Positions 33,601 through 42,564 are shown, numbered from the stretch's first letter. The stretch is DNA of 64,000 nucleotides from an uncultured Acidaminococcus sp. (GCA_900538365.1 UPXT01000004.1:20484-84483), one strand, 5' to 3'. Notes: generated from the sequence alone by a model not told the origin. Translations and numbers: made by a program.

Positions 33601-34614
33601 ATGGACTATAAAGAACTTGTTGAAAATGCACGGAAATGCCTCGGCAAATGCCATGGCTGCCCAATCTGCAATGGCGTTGCCTGCCGCAATACCATCCCTG
33701 GTCCTGGCGCGAAAGGGGTAGGGGACACGGCCATCCGCAATTATCAGGCTTGGCAGGACGTCCGCGTCGTGATGGATACACTGTGCGAAAAAAAGGAAAC
33801 GGATACCCGTCTGTCCCTGTTTGGACATACTTTCTCTTATCCATTTTTTGCCGGCCCTGTTGGCGCGGTTGCCATGCATTACAGCGATAAGTACAATGAT
33901 GTGACCTATAACGCCCAGCTCGTCCCGGGCTGTGCCGAGGCAGGCATCCTTGCTTTTACGGGTGATGGCATGGACGCGGAAGTCATGCGCGGTGCTACGG
34001 ACGCCATCAAGGACTGCCAAGGTGTGGGCATTCCTACGGTGAAACCTTGGAATCTGCAGATGATCAAGGAAAAGATGGACCTGGTCAAGGCTTCGGGTGC
34101 GCTTGCTATTGCCATGGACGTAGATGCAGCCGGCCTTCCCTTCCTTAAAAAATTCGTGCCGCCCGCAGGCAGCAAATCGGTGGAAGAAATGAAGGAAATC
34201 ATTGCCCTCATGGACGTACCCTTTATCGTCAAGGGCATCATGAGCGTCAAAGGGGCCGTCAAGGCTGCCCAAGCAGGTGCCGCGGCCATCGTCGTTTCCA
34301 ACCACGGAGGCCGCGTCCTGGACCAGAGCCCTGCTACGGCCGAAGTCCTGCCGGAAATTGCGGCCGCTGTGGGCGGAAAGGTCAAAATCTTTGTTGACGG
34401 CGGAATCCGTACCGGTGTTGATGTCTTTAAGGCCCTTGCTTTGGGCGCTGATGCCGTCCTTATTGCCAGACCCTTTGTCAATGCTGTTTATGGCGGCGGC
34501 AAGGAAGGTGTACGCTGCCTTGTTGATAAATTGGGGGCTGAACTCAAGGATACGATGGAAATGTGCGGAGCAGCCACGCTCCGTGAGATTACGGGCGATA
34601 TGATCCGGAGGTAA
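33601..34614 (+). CDS. FMN-dependent alpha-hydroxy-acid oxidizing protein
   Basis: 337 residues, a TIM-barrel flavoprotein of the lactate/glycolate oxidase and dehydrogenase family. Seen: FFAGPVGAVAMHY near the FMN site, VVSNHGGRVLDQSPAT with the catalytic His and Arg-binding loop, and IFVDGGIRTGVDVFKALALGADAV binding the FMN phosphate. The N-terminus carries four cysteines (CLGKCHGCPICNGVAC), a feature of anaerobe members, possibly a metal or Fe-S site. ATG 33601 is preferred to ATG 33586, since the GGGGGT ribosome site lies between them. The next gene starts 5 bases later. Confidence 0.88.
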   Translation: MDYKELVENARKCLGKCHGCPICNGVACRNTIPGPGAKGVGDTAIRNYQAWQDVRVVMDTLCEKKETDTRLSLFGHTFSYPFFAGPVGAVAMHYSDKYNDVTYNAQLVPGCAEAGILAFTGDGMDAEVMRGATDAIKDCQGVGIPTVKPWNLQMIKEKMDLVKASGALAIAMDVDAAGLPFLKKFVPPAGSKSVEEMKEIIALMDVPFIVKGIMSVKGAVKAAQAGAAAIVVSNHGGRVLDQSPATAEVLPEIAAAVGGKVKIFVDGGIRTGVDVFKALALGADAVLIARPFVNAVYGGGKEGVRCLVDKLGAELKDTMEMCGAATLREITGDMIRR

Positions 34615-34619
34615 CTTCT

Positions 34620-35948
34620 TTGCTGAAAGGAAAACATCTTTCTCCTAACCAAGTGGTTGCCCTGACGTTCCTGGGGCTGATCCTTGCAGGCGCTTTCCTT
34701 TTGATGCTGCCCATTTCCCATAGGGATGGGACATGGATGCCTTTTCTTGATGCTTTATTTACAGCGACTTCTGCTTCCTGTGTCACAGGCCTTGTTGTCT
34801 GTGATACAGGAAAGGTTTTTTCTCTTTTTGGTCAGTTGGTCATCATTGGGCTCATCCAATTGGGTGGACTTGGTCTGATGCTTTTTGCCACGCTTTTTTC
34901 CGTTGCCTTGGGGCGGCGCATCAATCTCCAGGATCGCATGATGATCCAGGCTTCACTCAACCAGAATGACATGAGCGGCGTGGTCCGGATGAGCCTGCGC
35001 GTGGCTAAATATACAGCTGTCGTGGAAGGGGTCCTCGGAACGGCCTTGGCGCTGCGCTTTTATCCTCAGTTCGGCCTCAAGGGCATCTATTATGGGTATT
35101 GGCATGCCATTTCCGCCTTTTGCAATGCAGGCTTCGACCTTTTTGGCAATTATCAGAGCCTTGTGGCCTATGTCCATGATCCAGTGGTCAATGGCCTTAT
35201 AGCCCTGCTCATCATTTTGGGCGGCATCGGCTTTGCTGTCATGAGTGACGTGGTCCATACCCGACATTTTAGGGATTACCGGCTCCATACAAAGCTCGTC
35301 CTTGTTTCGACCGTGGTCTTGATCGGTCTTGGCGCACTCCTCATCCAGGTCATGGAATTTGATAATGGAAGGACCTTGGGAACCCTTTCGGCCGGCGACC
35401 AATGGATGGCCAGTTTCTTCCAGTCCGTTTCTGCCCGTACGGCAGGTTTCAATACCTTTGACCTGATGCAGATGCGCACCCCAACTATCCTTGTCATGGT
35501 GCTCCTTATGGTCATCGGGGCTTCCCCAGCCTCAACGGGCGGTGGCATCAAGACGACAACGGCCGCCTTGCTGATCCTTTCTGCGCATCAGGTGCTCTTC
35601 CAAAAGCCGGAGTGTGTCATTTTTGGGAGGCGTATTGACCAGGATACCATCCATCGGGCCTTTGCCATTACCACTTTGTCCATCATCTGGATCTTTCTTG
35701 CCATCATTGGCATTACCTATCTAGAGGAGACAACGCTTGTAGAGGCCCTATTTGAAGTGGTTTCAGCCTATGCGACGGTGGGACTTTCCAGCGGACTTAG
35801 CCAGCATCTTACGGCCGGCGGGAAGGTCATCATGATCCTTTCCATGTATGCCGGACGCGTGGGCATCATGACGTTTGCCATGGCTCTTACGGCCCGCCGC
35901 AGGGAAGCCTTGATCCGTTATCCTGAAGAAAAGATCATCATTGGCTAG
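34620..35948 (+). CDS. ktrB: Potassium uptake membrane subunit (TrkH/KtrB family)
   Basis: 442 residues forming the channel subunit of a Ktr-type K+ (or Na+/K+) system. The four pore repeats with their selectivity-filter glycines are visible: ASCVTGLVV, AFCNAGFDLF, ARTAGFNTF and AYATVGLSSG. About ten membrane segments. Start is a TTG, 7 bases after GGAGGT, which overlaps the preceding stop. Followed after 10 bases by the ktrA-type gating subunit, confirming a two-gene system. Confidence 0.93.
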   Translation: MLKGKHLSPNQVVALTFLGLILAGAFLLMLPISHRDGTWMPFLDALFTATSASCVTGLVVCDTGKVFSLFGQLVIIGLIQLGGLGLMLFATLFSVALGRRINLQDRMMIQASLNQNDMSGVVRMSLRVAKYTAVVEGVLGTALALRFYPQFGLKGIYYGYWHAISAFCNAGFDLFGNYQSLVAYVHDPVVNGLIALLIILGGIGFAVMSDVVHTRHFRDYRLHTKLVLVSTVVLIGLGALLIQVMEFDNGRTLGTLSAGDQWMASFFQSVSARTAGFNTFDLMQMRTPTILVMVLLMVIGASPASTGGGIKTTTAALLILSAHQVLFQKPECVIFGRRIDQDTIHRAFAITTLSIIWIFLAIIGITYLEETTLVEALFEVVSAYATVGLSSGLSQHLTAGGKVIMILSMYAGRVGIMTFAMALTARRREALIRYPEEKIIIG

Positions 35949-35958
35949 GAGCATAACT

Positions 35959-36618
35959 ATGAACAAAAAGAAACAATTTGTTGTCTGGGGCCTGGGCCGC
36001 TTTGGCGCGTCCGTTGCAGAGACTTTGGTCGGAATGGGCCATGAGGTCCTGGGCATTGATAATGACGAAGAAGTGGTCCAAGAAATGGCCGGCAAGCTGA
36101 CCCATGTTGTTGTCAGCGAAACCATTGATGAAACGGTGGTCAAAAGTCTGGGCCTGCGGAACTTTGACGCAGCCATCATTGCCATCGGGGACCTTGAACC
36201 AAGTCTTCTGTGCTGCATGATCCTTAAGGAAGCCGGTGTGGCAACCATCCTTGCCAAGGCTTCTTCTGAGATCCACGGCAAGATGCTCAAAAAAATCGGC
36301 GCCACGTCCGTCATCTTTCCGGAACGGGACATGGGGCGGCGGGTCGGCCACAGTTTGGGCTTTACCAACATCCTTGACTTTGTGGAACTGTCCGACAACA
36401 TTTGCCTTGTTGAACTGGATGCCCCGGTTGGGGCCGTCGGCAAGAGCTTGGTCGACCTTGATGTACGGCGTCGTTTTGGCGTCAATGTCGTAGCCGTCAA
36501 GCATCCCGACAAAAAGACGGAAATCAGCATGGATCCGCAAAAACCGCTTATTGCCAGAGATATCCTTGTGCTCATCGGCAGCCAGAATGATATTGAAAAG
36601 CTGAGGGAAGCGCTATGA
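35959..36618 (+). CDS. ktrA: Potassium uptake regulatory subunit (KtrA/TrkA, RCK domains)
   Basis: 219 residues: N-terminal RCK Rossmann domain (about 5-130) starting FVVWGLGRFGASVAETL with the dinucleotide loop GxGxxG, the acidic GIDNDEE after strand 2, and a C-terminal RCK-C domain (about 135-218). It binds ATP/ADP or NAD(H) and gates the KtrB channel from the cytosol. ATG 35959 follows AGGAGCATAACT. The stop overlaps the methyltransferase start by 4 bases. Confidence 0.94.
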   Translation: MNKKKQFVVWGLGRFGASVAETLVGMGHEVLGIDNDEEVVQEMAGKLTHVVVSETIDETVVKSLGLRNFDAAIIAIGDLEPSLLCCMILKEAGVATILAKASSEIHGKMLKKIGATSVIFPERDMGRRVGHSLGFTNILDFVELSDNICLVELDAPVGAVGKSLVDLDVRRRFGVNVVAVKHPDKKTEISMDPQKPLIARDILVLIGSQNDIEKLREAL

Positions 36619-37406
36619 TCAAACGACTGACATCCCTCCAGAATGAAACCGTGAAGAAAGCTGCCAGCCTGCAGCAAAAAAAATACCGTCAGCGGGAAGG
36701 CCTCTTCCTCGTCGAAGGGGTCCGTGCTGTACGGGAAGTGCGCTCGTCTGCGTGGACCGTGACGGCTTACTTTTTTACGGACCTTCCTGAGGACTTCCAA
36801 AAAGAAGCCCAAACGTCAGACATCCCTTATTATGAAGTGACTGGGGACATCATGAAGAAACTGACCGCAACGGAAGAACCCCAATCGCTGGCAGCCCTGG
36901 TCCGCCTTGAGGAAAGGCGCCTGGAAACGGTCCATCCGGGAAAGGGCCTGATCCTTGTCCTTGATGAAATCCATGATCCCGGAAATGTCGGGACCATGAT
37001 CCGTACGGCGCGGGCCATGAATGCCGAAGGCGTCATCCTGCTTTGCGGGAGTGCCGACCTGTATAACCCCAAGGTGGTACGTGCAGCCATGGGGAACCTC
37101 TTCCATATTCCGGTCTTTACGGGGATTACGGAAGACGTCCTTATGGATTTTGCTCAAAAAGAAGGCTGGACCTTGGTGGCGACGGCGCTTGAAGGCGCCG
37201 TTGACCTACGGAAGTTTACTTATCCCTCAAAGACGCTCCTCATCATGGGCAGTGAGGCCGAAGGGGTTTCTTCAAGTCTTTTGGAAAAAAGTGCTGCCCG
37301 CGTCAAGATTCCCATGCTGGGGGAAGCAGAAAGCCTCAATGTCGGCGTTGCAGCAGGCATCCTGCTCTATGAAGCCATGGTCCAACAGGGTCTGACAGGG
37401 AACTGA
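36615..37406 (+). CDS. SpoU/TrmH-family RNA 2'-O-methyltransferase
   Basis: 263 residues. An N-terminal substrate-binding domain (LTSLQNETVKKAASLQQKKYRQREGLFLVEG) and a C-terminal SPOUT methyltransferase (about 110-260) with DEIHDPGNVGTMIRTA, LLCGSADLYNPKVVRAAMG and the knot motif LLIMGSEAEGVSS ... IPMLGEAESLNVGVAAGILLYE. These enzymes methylate a ribose of rRNA or tRNA with SAM; the exact target cannot be told. Overlaps ktrA by an ATGA. Confidence 0.92.
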   Translation: MIKRLTSLQNETVKKAASLQQKKYRQREGLFLVEGVRAVREVRSSAWTVTAYFFTDLPEDFQKEAQTSDIPYYEVTGDIMKKLTATEEPQSLAALVRLEERRLETVHPGKGLILVLDEIHDPGNVGTMIRTARAMNAEGVILLCGSADLYNPKVVRAAMGNLFHIPVFTGITEDVLMDFAQKEGWTLVATALEGAVDLRKFTYPSKTLLIMGSEAEGVSSSLLEKSAARVKIPMLGEAESLNVGVAAGILLYEAMVQQGLTGN

Positions 37407-37425
37407 TGTCTCCTTTCCCAAATGA

Positions 37426-37454
37426 TTGACGTACCCAGACCGCGAGTGTATAAT
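37426..37454 (+). promoter_or_regulatory. Promoter of the ileS T-box transcript
   Basis: TTGACG (37426-37431), 17-base spacer, TATAAT (37449-37454), about 195 bases before the T-box sequence. Confidence 0.8.
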
Positions 37455-37460
37455 ATCATC

Positions 37461-37699
37461 GTATATCGACAATGCAATGAGGGAGACAGTACTTCCTATT
37501 TCTGGCAGAGCGATTCAGGGACGGTGTGAGCCTGGACAGAAGGAAATGGGAAAGAAAATCACTCCGGAGCTGGTCATCGAAATCACAGTAGAATGACCCG
37601 TTTTATGGCCGTTATCCCATACAAAGTGGCAGGGTAAGCCTGTCATGAGGGTGGTACCACGGGTTAAACCTCGTCCCTTAGGGGACGGGGTCTTATTTT
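37461..37699 (+). promoter_or_regulatory. T-box leader of ileS (isoleucine, specifier ATC)
   Basis: The T-box sequence AGGGTGGTACCACGG lies at 37648-37662 and can pair with the acceptor end of uncharged tRNA. Stem I landmarks GGGAGACAGTA near 37480 and GGTGTGAGCCTGG near 37523 are seen. The likely specifier is ATC at 37558-37560 in GAAAATCACTCC, an isoleucine codon matching the downstream ileS. Uncharged tRNA-Ile should block the terminator at 37669-37699 and allow ileS transcription. Together with the promoter and the start of ileS, this fills the 308-base gap after the methyltransferase gene. Confidence 0.92.
37669..37699 (+). terminator. T-box regulated terminator of ileS
   Basis: CCTCGTCCC (37669-37677) pairs with GGGACGGGG (37682-37690), then TCTTATTTTTT; overlaps the antiterminator side of the T-box. 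Confidence 0.85.
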
Positions 37700-37714
37700 T
37701 TGGAGGTGGAGCAA

Positions 37715-40519
37715 GTGTCAAAAGAAAATGAAGGGTATGGAAGCACGCTGAACCTTCCTGCCACAGATTTCCCTATGCGCGCGGGGCTTCCCAAAAGGGA
37801 ACCAGACTTTTTAACGTTCTGGAAGGATAAGGATATCTATCAAAAGAAACTGAAGGCCCACGCAGGCCATAAAAAGTTCATCCTTCACGATGGCCCTCCT
37901 TATGCCAATGGCAAGATCCATTTGGGTCATGCCCTTAACAAAATCCTCAAGGATATCATCCTGAAGTATAAATATGCCCGCGGTTTTGATACCCCCTATA
38001 CACCGGGCTGGGATACGCATGGGATGCCTATTGAGCACGCCTGTCTCAAGGAAGTGGGTGTTGACCGTCATAAACTCAGCGCCCTTGAACTTCGCAAGAT
38101 GTGCCATGACTATGCCCTGAAATGGATCGATATCCAGCGCGAAGGCTTCAAACGGCTTGGCGTCCAAGGTGATTGGGATCATCCTTACATTACCATGAAA
38201 CCGGCTTTTGAAGCTGAACAGATCCGCGTCTTTGGGGAAATGGCCCACAAAGGCTACATCTATAAAGGCAAGAAGACCGTTTATTGGTGCCCGCACTGCG
38301 AAACGGCCCTGGCGGAAGCTGAAATCGAATATGCAGACCAAAAGACGCCGACCATCTACGTAAAGATTCCTCTTTTAGATGCAAAGGGCAAGGCACCGGA
38401 AGGCGCCCAGGATAAGAAGATATCCATGGTCATTTGGACGACGACGCCGTGGACCATCCCGGCAAATGTCGCCGTTACGGTCAATCCTGATTTTGAATAT
38501 GCTTGGGTTGAATACGGGGATGAAGTCCTCATCATGGCAAGCGAACTTGTCGGGAAAGTCGCTGAGGAATGCGGCATCACCTTTGGCAAGGTCCTTGGAA
38601 CGACGAAGGGCCGCGATATGGAATTCATGGAATGTGAGCATCCTTTCCCTGAATATAACCACCGCAAATCCCTCGTCTGCCTGGGTGACTATGTTGACCT
38701 TGAAACTGGTACGGGCTGCGTCCATACGGCTCCTGGCCATGGTGATGTCGACTATCTGACAGGCCTTAAATATCACCTTGATATCCTTTGCCCTGTTGAT
38801 GAAAAGGGCTGCTATACCGACGAAGCCGGGGAAGCCTTGAAGGGTCATTTTGTCTTTGACAGCAATGGCCTTGTCATCAAGCATCTGGCCGAAACGGGCT
38901 ATCTGTTGGGCAAGAAAAGCATCCATCACCAATATGCCCATTGCTGGCGCTGCAAGAACCCCATCATCTACCGCGCGTCGGAACAGTGGTTCTGTTCCGT
39001 TGATGGGTTCCGTGAAGACGCACTGAAGGCCATCGATCACGATGTCCAGTGGATTCCGAGCTGGGGCAAGGCCCGTATCCACAACATGGTCCGTGACCGT
39101 CATGACTGGTGTATTTCCCGTCAGCGCGTCTGGGGCGTGCCTATTCCTATCTTCTACTGTGAAGACTGCGGAGAACCCCTCATCAATCCCGATACGATCA
39201 GCTATTTGGCTGCCATCTTCGAAAAGGAAGGCAGCGATGCCTGGTGGGCCCATACGGCAGAAGAACTGCTGCCGAAAGGCACGAAGTGCGCCAAATGCGG
39301 CGGTACCCACTTCCGCAAGGAATCAGACATCATGGATGTTTGGTTCGACTCTGGATCTTCCCATCGCGCCGTCCTCAACCATTTTCCCGGTCTTACCTGG
39401 CCGGCTGACCTGTACCTTGAAGGCAGTGACCAGCACCGCGGCTGGTTCCAGTCTTCCCTTCTGACGAGCGTTGCGACGACGGGCAAGGCCCCGTACCGTG
39501 CCGTCCTGACCCACGGCTATACCCTTGATGGGGAAGGCCGCAAGATGAGTAAGTCCCTCGGCAATACCGTCGCCCCTCAGGATATCATCAAGGATTATGG
39601 TGCCGATATCGTTCGTCTGTGGGTTTCTTCCACGGACTACAAGGGTGATGTCCGCGTCTCGAAGGAAATCATCAAACACGTATCCGAAGTATACCGCAAG
39701 ATCCGCAACACCATCCGCTACATCTTGGGCAATACATCTGATTTCGACGCTGAAACCATGAAGGTTCCTTTTGCTGAAATGGAAGAACTCGACCAGTGGG
39801 CCCTCATGCGTCTTCAGGAACTCAAAAAAGACGTCGAGAAAGCCTATGAGAACTATGATTTCCATGTAGTTCACCATGCTATACATGATTTCTGTACCGT
39901 TGACATGAGCTCCTTCTACCTTGATATCATCAAGGACCGCCTCTATGCAAGCAAGAAGGATGATAAGAAGCGCCGCAGTGCACAGACGGCCATGTACGAG
40001 ATCCTCAGTGACCTCATCGTCATGCTCGCTCCGATCCTTAGCTTTACCATGGAAGAAGTGTACCAGTTCATGAAGAAACCGGCAGGCGCTCCGGAAAGTG
40101 TGCTCATGCTGGAATGGCCGAAACTCCATGAGGAATATCTGGACCAAGCCAAGATGGAAAAATGGGAACACTTCATTGCAATTCGCGGTGAAATCACGAA
40201 GGTCCTCGAAAATGCACGTCGGGAAAAGACCATCGGCCACTCCCTTGATGCCAAGGTGGATCTTTATGCCACGGGCGAAGCCTATGAGCTCTTGAAGCCC
40301 TTGGAAAAGGAACTGCCGACCCTGCTCATTGTCTCCCAGGCTGCCATCCATGAAGGAACCGATGGCGGGATGAAGACCGAACGCGAAGACCTGACCGTGG
40401 CTGTTGCGGCCGCTGAAGGCGAAAAATGCGAACGCTGCTGGAATTACGATCCCACCGTTGGCAAGGATCCGAACCATCCGACCTTATGTCATCGCTGCAT
40501 CGAAGTCCTGAGCGACTAA
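37715..40519 (+). CDS. ileS: Isoleucyl-tRNA synthetase
   Basis: 934 residues, a class I synthetase charging tRNA-Ile, with an editing domain that removes valine. Seen: PYANGKIHLGHALNK (HIGH box, HLGH) near 60, editing domain about 190-400 (WTTTPWTIPAN), KMSKS in EGRKMSKSLGN near 610, anticodon-binding domain and a C-terminal zinc finger (CERCWNY ... CHRC). GTG 37715, 5 bases after GGAGGTGG, is preferred to an ATG-less extension from 37700. Controlled by the T-box leader; followed by its own terminator. Confidence 0.97.
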   Translation: MSKENEGYGSTLNLPATDFPMRAGLPKREPDFLTFWKDKDIYQKKLKAHAGHKKFILHDGPPYANGKIHLGHALNKILKDIILKYKYARGFDTPYTPGWDTHGMPIEHACLKEVGVDRHKLSALELRKMCHDYALKWIDIQREGFKRLGVQGDWDHPYITMKPAFEAEQIRVFGEMAHKGYIYKGKKTVYWCPHCETALAEAEIEYADQKTPTIYVKIPLLDAKGKAPEGAQDKKISMVIWTTTPWTIPANVAVTVNPDFEYAWVEYGDEVLIMASELVGKVAEECGITFGKVLGTTKGRDMEFMECEHPFPEYNHRKSLVCLGDYVDLETGTGCVHTAPGHGDVDYLTGLKYHLDILCPVDEKGCYTDEAGEALKGHFVFDSNGLVIKHLAETGYLLGKKSIHHQYAHCWRCKNPIIYRASEQWFCSVDGFREDALKAIDHDVQWIPSWGKARIHNMVRDRHDWCISRQRVWGVPIPIFYCEDCGEPLINPDTISYLAAIFEKEGSDAWWAHTAEELLPKGTKCAKCGGTHFRKESDIMDVWFDSGSSHRAVLNHFPGLTWPADLYLEGSDQHRGWFQSSLLTSVATTGKAPYRAVLTHGYTLDGEGRKMSKSLGNTVAPQDIIKDYGADIVRLWVSSTDYKGDVRVSKEIIKHVSEVYRKIRNTIRYILGNTSDFDAETMKVPFAEMEELDQWALMRLQELKKDVEKAYENYDFHVVHHAIHDFCTVDMSSFYLDIIKDRLYASKKDDKKRRSAQTAMYEILSDLIVMLAPILSFTMEEVYQFMKKPAGAPESVLMLEWPKLHEEYLDQAKMEKWEHFIAIRGEITKVLENARREKTIGHSLDAKVDLYATGEAYELLKPLEKELPTLLIVSQAAIHEGTDGGMKTEREDLTVAVAAAEGEKCERCWNYDPTVGKDPNHPTLCHRCIEVLSD

Positions 40520-40524
40520 GATAA

Positions 40525-40566
40525 AAGGCTGCAGGAACCCTTTTTGGGCTCCTGCGGCTTTTTTTC
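40525..40566 (+). terminator. Terminator after ileS
   Basis: AGGCTGCAGGAACCC / GGGCTCCTGCGGCTT long stem with a T5 loop, then TTTTTT. Confidence 0.85.
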
Positions 40567-40599
40567 GTCCTGATGAGGGAACCGGTCCTGAAAGAGGAC

Positions 40600-40628
40600 T
40601 TGACAGAACGGAAGAAAATGAATACTAT
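40600..40628 (+). promoter_or_regulatory. Promoter of csoR-copZ
   Basis: TTGACA (40600-40605), 17-base spacer, TACTAT (40623-40628). Confidence 0.8.
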
Positions 40629-40646
40629 ATACGTAACGGAGGTATA
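40628..40646 (+). promoter_or_regulatory. Candidate CsoR operator before csoR
   Basis: TATAC-9-GTATA inverted repeat starting at the last base of the -10 and covering the transcription start and the GGAGG ribosome site, so bound repressor would shut off csoR itself. Compare the P-ATPase site at 13889-13905. Confidence 0.5.
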
Positions 40647-40651
40647 GTACT

Positions 40652-40942
40652 ATGATGCACGCAAAAACCGAAAGGGATAAAGACTGCCGGGAATACAAGG
40701 ATCTCATCAAACGCCTTAACCGAATCGAGGGACAGGTGCGGGGGCTCAAACGGATGCTGGAAGAAGACCGTTACTGCGTGGATATCCTGACCCAGGTCAG
40801 TGCCATCAACAGTGGGCTCAATGCGTTCAACCGCAAGCTGATGTGCGATCATATCAAATCCTGTGTGGTTAACGATATCCGTGCAGGGGATGATACCGTC
40901 GTTGATGAACTTTGTGAAACCATGCAGAAACTCATGAAATGA
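40652..40942 (+). CDS. csoR: Copper-sensing repressor of the CsoR family
   Basis: 96 residues, all-helical CsoR/RcnR (DUF156) repressor. The family core LIKRLNRIEGQVRGLKRMLEEDRYCVDILTQ is clear in two parts, and the Cu(I)-binding Cys - His - Cys set is present: Cys in RYCVDI (about 42), then His and Cys in MCDHIKSC (about 70 and 74). Copper binding should release it from DNA. ATG 40652 or 40655 follows GGAGG by 9-12 bases. It heads a two-gene unit with copZ. Confidence 0.93.
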   Translation: MMHAKTERDKDCREYKDLIKRLNRIEGQVRGLKRMLEEDRYCVDILTQVSAINSGLNAFNRKLMCDHIKSCVVNDIRAGDDTVVDELCETMQKLMK

Positions 40943-40973
40943 GTCCATGGTTCTTGGGAAGGAGCCACATAAT

Positions 40974-41174
40974 ATGGAAAAAACATTGAATGTCAAAGGA
41001 ATGATGTGTGCCAACTGCCAGAAACATGTCCATGATGCCCTGCTCGCTATGGACGGCGTTTCCGCTGTTGACGTCAGCTTGGAAAAGGGAACCGCGAAGG
41101 TAACGGCATCCCGTGAAATCCCCACGGATGAATTCAAATCCGTCATCAGCGAAGCCGGTTACGAACTGGTTTGA
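40974..41174 (+). CDS. copZ: Copper chaperone CopZ (HMA-domain protein)
   Basis: 66 residues, a single HMA/ferredoxin-like domain with the metal-binding GMMCANC near residues 9-15 and the LEKGTAKV ... ISEAGYELV end. Such chaperones carry Cu(I) to the P-type exporter and to CsoR. ATG 40974 after GGAAGGAG is preferred to the ATG-like extension from 40947. Co-transcribed with csoR (31-base gap); the exporter itself is at 13.9 kb, not adjacent. Confidence 0.93.
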   Translation: MEKTLNVKGMMCANCQKHVHDALLAMDGVSAVDVSLEKGTAKVTASREIPTDEFKSVISEAGYELV

Positions 41175-41190
41175 TCAACCTGACACCATG

Positions 41191-41220
41191 AACTGCTGCA
41201 CAGAGCTGCAGCAGTTTTTC
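41191..41220 (+). terminator. Terminator after copZ
   Basis: AACTGCTGC (41191-41199) / GCAGCAGTT (41208-41216), then TTTC. Confidence 0.8.
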
Positions 41221-41244
41221 TATCTAAAGGAGAGATCATATCAT

Positions 41245-41865
41245 ATGAAAGTCCTGCTTTTAAACGGCAGCCATCATCAAAATGGCAATACGGCACTGGC
41301 CCTTGAGGAAGCGGCAAAAGCCATTGAGGCAGAAGGCGTCGAAACGCAGCTGTTCCAAATCGGCGCTGGGGCCATCCGGGACTGCATTGACTGCGGAAAA
41401 TGCACGGAAAAAGGATGCATCTTCACCGATGATCCGGTCAATGCCTTCATTGCAGAAGCAAAGAAAGCCGATGGATTTATCTTTGGGACCCCTGTTTATT
41501 ATGCCCATCCGGCAGGGCGCGTCCTGTCCTTTTTGGACCGCGTCTTTTATGCCGCAGGCGGCGTCTTTCGACTGAAGCCCGGCGCCAGCATTGCCGTGGC
41601 AAGACGGGCCGGCACGACGGCGAGCTTTGACGTTATGAACAAGTATTTTAGCATTGCGGAAATGCCTGTTGTCAGCTCTACTTATTGGAATGTGGGTCAC
41701 GGCCTTGCTGCCGGAGACATCCTCAAAGACGCAGAAGGGCTCCAGACGATGCGCAATTTGGGTAAGAACATGGCCTATCTCCTGAAATGCCTTGAAGCGG
41801 GAAAAAGAGCCGGTGTCGAGCTTCCCAGGACCAAGCGGGAGGTCTGGACACATTTTATCCGCTGA
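41245..41865 (+). CDS. NADPH-dependent FMN reductase / flavodoxin-fold iron-sulfur flavoprotein type
   Basis: 206 residues, flavodoxin-like fold. The FMN phosphate loop is LLNGSHHQNGNTALAL, followed by a CIDCGKCTEKGCIF cysteine cluster near residues 46-60, then GFIFGTPVYYAHPAGRVLSFLDR, all seen in the NADPH-dependent FMN reductase / multimeric flavodoxin WrbA-like oxidoreductases of anaerobes. The Cys cluster could bind Fe-S but is shorter than in classic iron-sulfur flavoproteins. ATG 41245 after AAAGGAGAG; the longer frame from 41113 overlaps copZ and its terminator. No functional link with copper is shown. Confidence 0.82.
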   Translation: MKVLLLNGSHHQNGNTALALEEAAKAIEAEGVETQLFQIGAGAIRDCIDCGKCTEKGCIFTDDPVNAFIAEAKKADGFIFGTPVYYAHPAGRVLSFLDRVFYAAGGVFRLKPGASIAVARRAGTTASFDVMNKYFSIAEMPVVSSTYWNVGHGLAAGDILKDAEGLQTMRNLGKNMAYLLKCLEAGKRAGVELPRTKREVWTHFIR

Positions 41866-42014
41866 GGATTTCTTACCCTGATGAGTTGACAGCTTTGTTT
41901 CCAAAAAATTTACTTTTTCTGGAGCCGTCTTTTTGAAAGAAATCTGTCCCCTTATCCCGTCAATCGAGCATTGGAGCCGTGATAGCCAAGGAGGCCTGGA
42001 AATTGTACATTCCC

Positions 42015-42043
42015 TTGCATGGCAATATTTGACATGATATAAT
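42015..42043 (+). promoter_or_regulatory. Promoter of the ompH gene
   Basis: TTGCAT (42015-42020), 17-base spacer, TGA-TATAAT extended -10 (42038-42043). Confidence 0.75.
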
Positions 42044-42089
42044 GCAGGAAGTCGTTCAATTAACGCTTCATGAAGAAAGGATGATTCAA

Positions 42090-42527
42090 TTGAAAAAGCA
42101 ATTCATGGCAGTCGTCATTGCCCTTTTGGTATGCCTTGGGTATACTGGCGCCATGGTTCCGGCAACGGCCTTTGCTGCCGAAGCAACCATCGGGTATGTT
42201 GACCTTAACACGGTCTTTTCCCATCACCCTGATTTTGCCAGTGCTCGTGCTGCCCTGAATCTGGAACAGCAAAAGGCACAGCAGGAATTCCGGGAAAAAG
42301 CTCCTAGCCTTGATGACAACGGCAAACGGGCCTTGGACAACACCTTGACCGAACGCATTGCCAAACGGGAACAGGAACTCTTCAATCCGATCCGTGAAAA
42401 GATCCTGAAGGCAGTCAGCAAGGTTGCCAAGGAACGCGGACTTTCCACAGTCCTGACGAGCAGTGCTGTTGTTGATGGCGGCACGGACATCACCAAAGAC
42501 GTCCTCAAAGCTGTCGGCGGAAAATAA
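42090..42527 (+). CDS. OmpH/Skp-family periplasmic chaperone
   Basis: 145 residues with a signal peptide (about 1-26, cleaved near AFA-A). The mature part starts ATIGYVDLNTVFSHHP, the OmpH/Skp opening, and continues with the helical arm rich in Lys/Glu/Gln (NLEQQKAQQEFREKAP). Skp holds unfolded outer-membrane barrels in the periplasm. TTG 42090 has GAAAGGA at 8-base spacing; the in-frame ATG 42081 is too close to that site. It precedes the LptD-like and LPS genes, consistent with an outer-membrane biogenesis block. Confidence 0.9.
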   Translation: MKKQFMAVVIALLVCLGYTGAMVPATAFAAEATIGYVDLNTVFSHHPDFASARAALNLEQQKAQQEFREKAPSLDDNGKRALDNTLTERIAKREQELFNPIREKILKAVSKVAKERGLSTVLTSSAVVDGGTDITKDVLKAVGGK

Positions 42528-42538
42528 AATGAAGGAAG

Positions 42539-42564
42539 AACCGTTGCTTTGGCAGCGGTTTTTC
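42539..42564 (+). terminator. Terminator after ompH
   Basis: AACCGTTGC / GCAGCGGTT with loop TTTG, then TTTCTTT. Confidence 0.75.

Noticed and set aside
41886..41914. TTGACA-17-TTTACT promoter-like pair after the flavin reductase gene
   Set aside because: Leads into no gene for 175 bases, and a better promoter (42015-42043) lies just before ompH.
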